DNA of 64,000 bases from Pseudoscleropodium purum (taxonomy: Eukaryota; Streptophyta; Bryopsida; Hypnales; Brachytheciaceae), in the NCBI GenBank assembly GCA_963969395.1, contig OZ017801.1, positions 21,395,611-21,459,610 on the forward strand, given 5' to 3'. Below the pieces are notes generated by a model. The model searched no databases, was not told where the DNA came from, and was given only the letters and a program-made list of their open reading frames with translations. Position numbers and translations under genes: made by a program. This document shows positions 12,084 through 22,123 of this stretch, piece after piece (the first letter of the stretch is position 1; each line of letters begins with the position of its first letter).

Positions 12084-12340
12084 GATCGGATGGGACAGAC
12101 AGATGGTTCGGACGGCTTTAATTTTGTAACTTGTGCAATTTTGCGGAATGACATGTCACCTTGGAATGCGAAATCCAGGGCACGGACGATTTCGTCCGCG
12201 CCCAGCATGTTCCTTAATCCACATGGCATCCATGTGGCTTATTTTTCCATTATCAAAAAGTCAACTATGTGTTGACTGTATCGGACGGACGGGACCTCTA
12301 ACGGACGGGTGAACTAGACGTCCGTCCACTATGACAACCA
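12084..12340. repeat. GC-rich tail with palindromes, probable further element end
   Basis: Contains the inverted repeat CGGACGATTTCGTCCG (12183-12198, 7-bp arms) and a CGGACGGACGGGACC...GACGTCCGTCC tract (12276-12325) followed by GACAACCATGG, a weak echo of the CAACCCTG terminus. Probably a degraded neighbouring copy of the same element family. Confidence 0.4.
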
Positions 12341-12640
12341 TGGTTTTTTCTCCAAGTTCTAATGTATTTGAGTCTTATTTCTAAGAGCCCTCAACACTAA
12401 AAAAAATCAAGATTTGCAATGGACACTCTTGCATGAAATCTTGAATAGAAAAACCATAATCATTCATTTCCAAAATCAGATTTTTGATGCAAAAACTAGA
12501 CTCCCAAAAAAAACTTTTGAAAATGAAAATTTTTGAATATAGTAACTTGATAAAGTTTTATTTAACTTCAAAGTATTGTCGACACCAAAATTTGGGGGTT
12601 AAGACTTTCAAGGAGAAATGAATATCATAAGTTCAAGGAT
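12341..12640. other. AT-rich spacer, no gene seen
   Basis: About 300 bp of AT-rich DNA between the last GC-rich island and the PPR fragment. No coding or repeat signal was seen. Confidence 0.5.
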
Positions 12641-12970
12641 GGTCGATTGTGTTTCCGACGGAGGTGTTGTAGCAGGTATCTGATATGTAGCCTTCAGCCT
12701 TCATTTTCTCAGTCAATTTGCTCAGCTCCGCATATATCTCCTTTCTTAAATTTCTGGTGAGATGTATCCCGTATAACAAAGTCATGGATCTTGTTACCGA
12801 CTTCGATCCAGCTACGTCACGGTTCCTTGTGTATACCTCTCTCCTGCATCGCAGTGCGCACCGACGATACCTTCTCAGCTGCAGCACAGATGTTGGAGAG
12901 GATCACGTACGTAGAGGCATCCCTGGGTTCCAACTTGAAACGCTCTTTAGCAGCAAGTTCACCCAACTCC
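12641..12970 (-). pseudogene. fragment of a PPR protein E/E+ domain (PLS-class editing factor type)
   Basis: Read on the minus strand, the sequence gives GELAAKERFKLEPRDASTYV, then ILSNICAAAEK, then AMQERGIHKEP, a stop (TGA), RSWIEVGNKIHDFVIRDTSH and, after a frameshift, EIYAELSKLTEKMKAEGYIS. These are the order and wording of the E and E+ region that ends PLS-class PPR proteins, which bind organellar RNA for C-to-U editing. No DYW domain follows, and the PPR motifs expected upstream are cut off by the CACTA-type element at 12971. A weak PPR-like stretch on the same strand may continue at about 13615-13700. Nonsense codon, frameshift and truncation make it a relic. An identical copy is at 46227-46556. 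Confidence 0.75.
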
Positions 12971-13613
12971 CACTAGTGCAGAACACAGGTTTTAATGACT
13001 TTTTAAATGACATTTGGATGTCATTTCAGGCACCCGCAAAGGTGGTTGAAATGACATCCAAATGTCATTTAAAATGTCATTTTTTTTATGTCATTTCAAC
13101 ATACTTATAGTGTACATTTTAGTCCTTCAAAATCTATCAAATAAGTAGATTTTATTTTTCAAAATCTTTAAAAAATGTAGATTTCACTTCCCAAAATCTT
13201 CAAAAGATGTAGATTCTACTTTTCAAAATCCCCCGAAATTATAGATTTTATTTTGCTAAATATTTAAAAATGTAGATTCTACTTTCTAATAATCTATGTT
13301 ATTTAGACATAAATAACTTTCATCACTTCCACATTTTTTGAAAGTAATTTACATGTTTGCAGATAGTCTACTCGAGTTATTTACTTCTATTACTTGTCTT
13401 CTCCATGACAATTGTTATGGGATAATGTTTTCTTCTAAAATCTACCAAATTTGTTGCACAAAATGACATTAACTTCATTTTTGATTGAAACAAACATATT
13501 GGGATCAATAATTCTTCTAAAATCTACCAAATTTTCAGTAGCATGGTTGAAATGACATTTTTTTGAGAAATGTCATTTCAACATGTCATTTCAACCACCC
13601 TTCTGCACTAGTG
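12971..13613. mobile_element. non-autonomous CACTA (En/Spm-type) element
   Basis: The left end CACTAGTGCAGAA (12971-12983) is an exact inverted repeat of the right end TTCTGCACTAGTG (13601-13613). Subterminal regions carry many copies of TGTCATTTCAAC/GTTGAAATGACA in both orientations, the usual layout of CACTA subterminal repeats. The interior is AT-rich and has no transposase, so it would depend on a helper element. The flanking triplets are TCC and TTC, an imperfect 3-bp target duplication. The insertion abuts the PPR fragment and probably split it. A second copy is at 46557-47199. Confidence 0.7.
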
Positions 13614-15504
13614 TTCGCATGATGCAGGTCTTGAATATTCCTCCTCTTGACAAAAATGCCCAGGATAACAACCAAAGGAATATTTTCGCCTGTTCCGAAC
13701 ATTCCAGGGCTTGAATGAGCTAGTAAGTACATAGTTTCATTTCATTCAGCTGCTGAAACAGGGCAAGCCAAGCAATGAAGCAGGGATAGCAGGAAGGGGG
13801 AAAATAAGCCAGCAGATTAACACAGGCACAGCTTGGAAAGGGATAGTATTCGATTTGAAGGGATATATATCGATCTAAGCTCTGCAGTTACAAAATTCTT
13901 TGGTAGGGATGAACCTGAAAACTAAGAAGCCAGAGTACAAGAAAAAAGCAAGATGAGCAGCCAATCATGCAAGTGATATTTGAATAAACCGCCAATTGTT
14001 AAATTATCGAGATGAACCGTACCGATGGCTGCATCAAATCCCTTGACTCGTGGTCCCTGGACTTTTCAGCAAGGTCTTTGTCCAATAATCGATACACTTC
14101 TGGATAACCATTTTTTAAAAACTACTTGGAGCAACACACACAAACGTGCTAAACTTATGAGAGGTTCAATTTGGTGCAAGGCAGCAATTTTCAAAATGGT
14201 TTACGTCTACGCAGGAGGAAACACTGTGAACCTCAAGAGTATTATTTAAAACGTAGTGTTCAAGGCGTTTCGTGCATTTCCTATGAACAATCCGACTTCC
14301 CGTCGCACAAGGTCATTGTAGGTAAACACCTCACAAACATTCACTAGATTTCCAACGAAGATCAGAACAACCACTTTGTTCTGTGAAGCCGAAATGATCC
14401 ACCTATGCCTTCAAGCTTGGCTTTCTAAAACCTACTTTAGTTGCACCGTACATATCTTTCCAAGAACCCATACAAACTCACCCGAACCAAACAAACGGCA
14501 TCAATTCACGACGAACCAGGCAAACTCGTTTTAAAGAACTCCAAACAGATCCTTCAAATTCGCAAGAATGAACAGGCAGCGTCACCAACTACTTCACAAT
14601 CGCCACGAATATGAAAAGTGACAGCCAAATGTTCCAAATTTTGATGGATTGGTTGCACTGTTATGGAATTGCTCGTCACTCTCCCAGGGGAAATCACATT
14701 GTTCCTTCAGCTCTGGATTTCTTCCTCCATTTGAAAGGGGTAAGGTTGATTGCTTGTCTTTGTGGTCATTATACCTACAAATAATTTGTTCCAAGCATTG
14801 GAGCCAAAGATCTCTATTCCTTAGTTCCATGTATTTGGAAGACTGCAATTTGTAGTTCCATGATTTTGGATTTGCATAACAATAAAAACAAACTTTGTGG
14901 TACAAGCTTTGAATCTTTAACATGTGGCTTGTTGATGTTTGGATGGTCAACTACTTGGGAATTGAATGGAAATCAAGGATCAAATTTATATCATTTTAAT
15001 TTGTATTTGAACATAAGACAAACTACTAATATGCTTTTCATTCTTTGAAAATTGTCTTGAGTTGGAGACAATATTGGATGTGATTATTTTTGAATCTTTG
15101 GCATTTTGATACTATTTTTCAAAACCCAAATTCATTAATTTAGTGCAAGAGTTAAATATTTTTTTTTGGAATTGAATATTTCTCATTTCTTAAGTCAAAT
15201 GACTGATGGTTGTTCATAGCAGTACAAAGCCCTAGCTCCACTAGTATTTTAGAATAGGGACTATATTACCTTGGAATTTGACAATTATCAATAGTTTTGT
15301 GTAGCAAAGCAAAGTTGTAGAGTGGGTGGCTTAACTAGGGGTGGAGTTGTTGTTTTGTTTTTCCTTGTCATAATTGATGATGCTTCAGTTGTGTGCAGAT
15401 GCAGCAAGCGGCAACCAAACTCATGTCAATTTGTGTCAGAAGAAAAGAAAAAGACGAAAAGAAAGTCCTAGTTTGAAGTATCTACTTCCAATAAAAAATC
15501 CTTC
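13614..15504. other. GC-intermediate DNA without a recognisable gene
   Basis: The DNA is less AT-rich than the spacer further right. Short protein-like stretches appear on the minus strand, for example near 14270-14340 and 14000-14115, but they are short, stop-bounded and match no family I know. They may be exons or relics of an unidentified minus-strand gene. Nothing can be annotated with confidence. Confidence 0.35.
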
Positions 15505-16158
15505 ACCAAGCTTTTCCTTACCGTCAGAAAGTTACAGACGTGCAACCCATCCTGTCTAAATTATTCCTGATATGGCCGCCCAAGCATTTGCATATATTAG
15601 CACGAATCCTTAGCATTGGAAACGGTCCTCACCCTCACAAAGATTTCTTAGGATACTATTCTTCACGGCTGCCTCTGCACACAACTGAAGCGTGCCCTAC
15701 GCACAGACTATCATAACTTAGTGTGTGAATTATCTTCTTAAGGCAGCCATCTCACACTGAGAGCCTAATGTGAGAGGATTACTGGATGTTACGACTGCTT
15801 TGGGTACTTTTCGAAAATAATCCTCTGCTTTATGTTCAATCAACACTTGTACGATCACATGCAGGAAACAAGACTGGTGGTAAGTACTAAGTTCCTGCGT
15901 TCCCCCACCAGAATTTTTTTTGGAGGTTTTTTGGTCCTCAATAAAAGAGCCCTGGGTGGCCCAGTCACGGCCAACAGGAAAGACCAAGCTTTTCCTCACG
16001 TACTGGCGGTACTAACGTGCGACCCAGCCTGTGGAATCTGGTCAAGCATTTTAACGACACGGATCCCAAGCATTGGAAATGGTGCTCATCCTCACGAAGA
16101 CTCCATAGAATACGTTAGTATTCTTCACGTGGGGAGGCTGCCTCTGCACGTAAGCAGG
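15505..16158 (+). repeat. pair of degenerate about-178-bp direct repeats
   Basis: Segment 15505-15684 and segment 15983-16158 share, in the same order, ACCAAGCTTTTCCT, an ACGTGC...ACCCA...CCTGT block, CAAGCATTT, AGCATTGGAAA, TCCTCAC and CTGCCTCTGCAC. Clear but diverged similarity, with a repeat distance of about 478 bp. The second copy contains CACGTGGG and TCACG motifs of the kind seen in plant promoters. Origin unknown: an old local duplication of a regulatory segment, or transposon remnants. Confidence 0.6.
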
Positions 16159-16400
16159 TCCCACATTCCCTCGACCCTCGTGCATACCGTCTTCATAACA
16201 TTGTTTACTAATGAGGCAGGGGTCCATTCAGTTTGCATTATTGAGAAGGGGACCCTACAGTGAACAAAATTGTCTTATATGACTCCCAGGTATCTAGCAA
16301 AGTATCATAGGTGAACCAAACCATTACCACCACTCTAAGTCACAATTCCGCCCTCATGTACGTGAGGTGTACCTTTCCCTTCTGAAGGGAGGGAGTAATT

Positions 16401-16495
16401 GAGAAAGTTGGTGGTAGGGCGGAATTGAGAAAGTTGGTGGTAAGGCGGAATTGAGAAAGTTGGTGGTAAGGCGGAGTTGAGAAAGTTGGTGGTAA
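16401..16495 (+). repeat. 26-bp minisatellite, about 3.7 units
   Basis: Tandem units beginning GAGAAAGTTGGTGGTA and ending GGCGGAATT start at 16401, 16427, 16453 and 16479, with A/G variants at two sites. The last unit is partial. The corresponding array in copy 2 (49987-50107) has one unit more, which accounts for the whole 26-bp offset change between the two large copies. Confidence 0.95.
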
Positions 16496-17480
16496 TAGGC
16501 TGCTTCACCTCTTACCTTCCCATGGACCATTGCCTCAGGGTTATGTTATCATTCTTGCCAAGTCCTTGGCTCCTTTACACTGGCTATGGCGCTCTAGATC
16601 TCCTTTGCCGACCGAACTCTGCAATTGACATCCTTCTCTTCCCACTCTGGGTGTTTCTGCCTTCGAGATCCTCATGAAGCTTTGGCATTCCCGAAGCTAC
16701 ATCGTCCGATCATCTTCACGTGCATGTTCACGCTCTCACCGTTCCTGCAAACTCTCCTGCATCATCATCGCGTGCGCTACCACTGTCGGCATCTGGGAAC
16801 TTACTCTAGCACGCACTGTGAGTTCACACTCCTGGGGTTGTGTCCGGGTTCATTGAAAAAACTTCGATGTCGCTCTTTCTCGCCAGTTTTTCTGTACCAT
16901 ACCGCAAAGGGGGCTTTAATTTGTTGGATTGGGATCTTGAGATCTGGATGTGAGGAGTTTGGTACCATCTATGTCTGCATGTGTTGGTGTTCATTTCCGT
17001 CGTTTCGTTCCTAAGTGAGATCCAGACTATACATGCATGGTCGCTTACAATTAAGTGTTTCTAGCTTTCTGGGAGCCTGTTGGCTGCTTTTTTCCTGTTT
17101 CATTTCGTCGCTTGGACTTTCTGACTAACGACCTCAGATGGCAGATCTGAGGGGGGTGGATCGGTGAACGTCGATTGGGGGAAGCTCGTCTCGTTGGTTT
17201 GCGCCGTTGCTGTTGTTCTCTTAGCTTACTGTTGCTCTGTTTCGTGGGCGAGCTGGATCGCTCCTCTTCCTCGCAGCTGGATCCATTACATGTAACGAAG
17301 GTGTGTTCCCTGAATGGGCCGACAAACTAAATCTTCAGTTATTGGAGTTATTTCAAACGCGTGATGTTTTTTTGTTGTTTCACTTTGCCAGTTGCAAACG
17401 AATGCTTCCAAAAAGACCGGATAAATAGCAACTAAAGGCAATAAAAGAATGAAGGATTCAAGGTTAGCATGTCGTAGCAA
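16496..17480. other. GC-intermediate, transcript-leader-like DNA, no coding gene recognised
   Basis: Pyrimidine-rich, GC-intermediate sequence (about 16677-17300) with the texture of a plant promoter or 5' leader, including CACGTG- and TTCACG-type motifs. Short open frames on the plus strand lack conserved character. It lies about 5 kb upstream of the NLR gene on the same strand, so a distant leader exon is possible but unsupported. Confidence 0.3.
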
Positions 17481-20400
17481 CCATGGAGAGATTTTTAAAA
17501 AAAACCTTTAATTTCGTGTGGTCTGGAAGGATCTACAATAAGACCAATGTTCTAATTTTGATAAGAAACCCACGAGATTGTATGCAACTACAACTTTGTC
17601 ATTTCAAAATGCACAAAGTTTAATGAGAATTCAAATGCCATTTAGAAAAATAACTAGTTTGTGGTTAATAGACTAGTTAGAAACTAAACCATGCTATGAC
17701 TTTTCAAGTACTACCATGCCTAAGTAATTGTTGAACAGTTATTAGAGAAGGTGATGGTTAAGAGATCGAAATGTGCATACCATATGTGTAATTTGTTTAA
17801 TATGCTTTGGTCAAACACAAAAGGTTTGCATTACATTGGGATTTGTTGAAGAGAGTTTTTTTTAATCCAAAATTTGAATGAAAAATTGTATAGTAAATCT
17901 CACATGTTTCAATGGAGATCTAATTAAGTTGTAGAATGAAGAATAGTTAGCAATTTTGGAAGGGAGAGAGAAGGTTCTATCAACTTGAAGAAAGATGGAG
18001 AGAAATTGTAAAAATGGGACTAGGACTAAATGCAACAAGTAGCCCATTGCACACAATAGAATGGACTAAATGCAAGAAAGACCAACCGTTTTGTGTTGCG
18101 TTTTCTATAGTACTACATAATATTCATGATTTTGTTAGGAGTACTTTAAAATTAGAAAAGAAAATTTTAATTTAAAAAATATGTTTAATGTTTACACTTT
18201 TAAGGAGAAGATAAAGCCTAGGAAAAAAATTTTAAATAGGAGAACTAGAAAAGTACAAAATCTCATGAAAATAGATACTTTGACGTTTTAATTTGTAAAA
18301 AATAGGAAAAATAGTTTTCAAAGAAAATAAAAATTGGACATTTTGAAAGACTTCATGGTAAAGAAATTTCACAAAAAGAATCATTTTGAAACCATTTTCA
18401 ATGTTCAGAATTGGTCGTGCAAATGAACCCTATTTGCATGAATGTAGAAGACTTAAAATAATGTTTTTAAAAAAAAAATTGGTATACACTTGCTTCTCTA
18501 GTGTAGGTATATACCACAAAAAATTTCAGCTCTAGATCATTAATTTTGGGTAGTCCACAATATTAAAAAACCCTAAACTACAAAGTGTGACAAATTAGCT
18601 AAATTGAAATTTAAATATAAAATGATTTTTGAAGATTTTTGAAAAATAATTTTTCTAATAAATATTCTAGTTTCTTATCATCAAAAGAAATTTCAAGTAA
18701 ATTGGCTTCAGTGTGCAAAAATTATGGCCACTGACAACTCAAAAATGTCAAATGTGACAAGAAAAAAAGGACCAGTCTTTCTTGCATTCACCCAATGCAA
18801 AAGAAAATTCAGGCCACCAAAAAAACTAGTACCTATAATACATAGCCCTAAACTCAAAAGAAGTTTGAAGCAATAAGACTTCTTCTATAAAATTCTTCAA
18901 CCTTATAAATGTGTCAAATTATTAGAAGGAATGGGGAAAATGATCTACAGGGTGGGCTAGTTTCAAAATATAATTTGCAATATATTCACTAGAAAGTTGT
19001 AATACCTTGGTACATCTCCAAATGGTCCTTATCACCAAAGATGCTCAAAGTATATGTTATTTTTGTGATAAAAACCTTGACCAATTTCTTGAGCATAATA
19101 ATGATCCAAAGCTAGCAATAAATATTAAGGTTGTTCATTACATCATACTACACTAATAACAATGACATTTAAAGTTAATCACCTAATAGTATTACTTACC
19201 TAGTTGCAAAACATGCATATAGATGATAGTTTTTATGAACTTCCAATCAAATGCCTAGTTGCCACTTGAAATTGGTAACTTTATTAAAGTTATAGACAAT
19301 CAGTGTTAGTATTCAAAATCAATGATGCCAATTGTAAGTATCATTTTTAGTGTAGTGGTATAGAAAAAAGATAATCAATATCAAAATAAGAGCATGTAAA
19401 TAATTTTATAAGTATTAATTACTAGCAAATTTAGTAGAAACCTCACAAATTTGAATATTTACCTATCTAAAAGTCATACACCTTAATGTAATATATTACA
19501 CACGACTATGCGGAGATTTAGCATCTACATAATAATGAACCACTTTAAGAAATTATCAATTATTTCTTAAAACTTTAACTTGTTTATGATATTGTATTAA
19601 ATTTTAATATTTCAAATTGTAAATACAAAATACTTTTTAGTTTTAGTTTTTAAAATGAATGAAATGATTATTTTTCTATTAAATACTTTGTATTTGACTA
19701 AATTATTAATGATTCTAGGGATCACATTCCAAATTGTGATAAAGCCACAAAAATAGATAAAAGGATAGATGCTTTGTACAAATACAAGGATTCATGTTGT
19801 GTTTATTAAATTTTATGGTCAACCTAAAATTAAAATCATGAAATTTTAAAATAAGAATGATAAAGAATCTTCAACTTATGAAAAATTTTAAATCTCAAAA
19901 TTTATTAATATTTCTTTTTCAATATTTATAAAATTTATAAAATATAATAAATAAACTAATAAATTTGGAAAATTTTAGGTGATTCATTTTAATTTCTAAA
20001 TTTTATAAAATTGAATTCGTGAAAATTGAAATCATTAAAATAATATATATTAATTAAAAAATTAAAATTTTTTAAAGCTAAATGAAGTGAGATAGTCTTT
20101 ATTACTCAATTATTATTGTTAACAACATCGGCAATAAAAATAGCTCATAGGAAAACAGACAAATCCAACTAATTCATTCAAAAAAAAAAGTTGTTCAAAT
20201 TCAATTGTGGGATTAGATCTACTATGATTGCTCCTATTTATATTTTTGAAATTTCAATGTTTGACATACAACAAGTCAATAATTTCAATACATATTACTT
20301 TAGATTTCTAAAATTAGACCTTATTGTTTTGTGATATAAAATGGAAGAATAACTAACTAGATCAATTGCTTATATTCTTTCTATAAAATGGAAGAATAAC

Positions 20401-22123
20401 TAACTAGATCAATTGCTTATATTCTTTCTATAAATTTTATCTCATAATAAATATAGATTGAATTTGAATAAATTTTGTTGAAAATTCAATATAGATAATT
20501 TTTCAAGGACATTGCAGCTTGACACCACTATTCATATATCAAAATGAGAGGTTTAACTTGTAAAAGACAATAAGCTCCCATGGAGCTTTTTGAAGGTTTG
20601 AACAAGTTCATATGAAGTTATTTTTTTAAGGATGAAAATGTAATATTTATTATAGATGTATGTTTGAATTAGCTTTGTGAAAATATGATTATTTTCCAAC
20701 TAGGTATCTAGATTAAAGTTATGTGGCTTAAAAGTTTACAAGTAGCTTGGGTAGCATACAAATAGAGAGGGCAAGCAGTTAGGCAATTAACTTTGAACAC
20801 TTACATCTTGCAATTAACAAAGTCAAATGGTCTGATATTTTTCCACAGGTCTTCATTTTAATATAGGTTAATAATGTATTGAAAAAAAATTGATAATGTA
20901 TTAAAAAATCATTTTTCCACAATTTTCAGTCAATACACTAAAGATGGCAATTTTAGAATAATTTACAACCATTAGCTCAAATTCTAGTGTAATTTATGAG
21001 ATTTTTTATTAAATTTTGTTGTACACAATTTAGAGAAGAAATATTTGTGTTGACCATTTGTATTTGGATTCTTCAAGAAAATGAACTCTTAAAAATTTGA
21101 AATCTTACTCATGTAGTCATTTAAAAAATTTATAGGACATCCTCTAAATGCAAAAATTTTATATGCATATTAGACACCTCCATTATTTTTTAAAATTGGC
21201 ATGTAAGTAACTAATATAACTACCTACCCAATGGTTTGAGTTTCCAAAGTTGGATTTCTTCCTCCATAAAGTTCAGTCAAACAATGTTGACCTTATTGGG
21301 CAAGGCCAAAATTTCTTTTCTTCTAACTTCAAATGTTACAATTATCTTGCAATCTGCATTATCAAATGGTTTGATAATTTTACACAAATTTCCTATAGTA
21401 GTCTTGTACAAATTTTTATAATTGAAATGTTGAAAACTATCTTAGTATTTTAGTTCCACTCAATGCACTAGAAAGTGACAATTTTGAACAATTTTGGTAA
21501 AAAATAGTCAAAGAACTTTTGGGGTTAATATATTTGCTTAAATTCATTGTATTTAATTTCTTGAATTTGTGACACTTAAAAGTCTTGTTCAAATTGGGTC
21601 CAAATTTAGTTGACATCAACTACCAAATAATTTTAAATTCTAGAGTATAGTGCTTAAGTATTGCATCTTTGATGGTTCAAGATTCTACTTTCAATCACAT
21701 AGTAGAGATTTTTTTTTTTGTTATAGTGTGAAATGCCATTTTCATCATCAAATGTTGAATTTTACAATAATATATTCTTTTGCTGGTATTTCTTGAAATA
21801 TTAGTGTAAATAATGAAATTCCTCTTACCATATTTAAAATTTATAATTGAAATGTAAAGTTTTGTGGCTAATAAAGTTTGGCTAAAATTGTGGTATTTTA
21901 TAACTCTTATATATTTGCTTAGCATTAGGTTTGTTTAAGCATTGGTAAAAAGTTTTAATATGAATCTTTAGATGAGGTAATTTTAAATATATACTTTTTA
22001 ATTAAAAATTTCTTGAAACCATGCTATTTTTCTTTATTTGAATGTTATTTTCTAACTATTTTTGTTGGATTTGTTTTCAAGATATTATCTATCTTTGATA
22101 TATTATTCCATTCATTAAATGAA
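17481..22123. other. AT-rich spacer upstream of the NLR gene
   Basis: About 4.6 kb of very AT-rich DNA. No coding segment, structural RNA or transposon terminus was recognised on either strand, apart from the short tandem duplication at 20341-20434. The NLR promoter should lie at its right end, but no convincing TATA/start pair could be singled out in such AT-rich sequence. Confidence 0.6.
20341..20434 (+). repeat. 47-bp tandem duplication
   Basis: The block starting ATGGAAGAATAACTAACTAG at 20341 recurs at 20388 without visible change, giving two units of 47 bp. It looks like a recent slippage or local duplication, and both large copies carry it (53953 in copy 2). Confidence 0.9.

Noticed and set aside
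1208..12091. ATCGGATG at 1208 and after CAACCCTG at 12084 as an 8-bp target duplication of one large element
   Set aside because: The sequence next to 1208 does not resemble the inverse of the right terminus, so the match is probably chance.
14594..14950. 118-codon minus-strand frame (and 48180-48536)
   Set aside because: No recognisable domain, odd composition and no supporting context; likely a chance frame.
15730..16263. Overlapping plus- and minus-strand frames of 90-143 codons (and copies at 49316-49849)
   Set aside because: They overlap each other and the degenerate promoter-like repeats and show no conserved motif.
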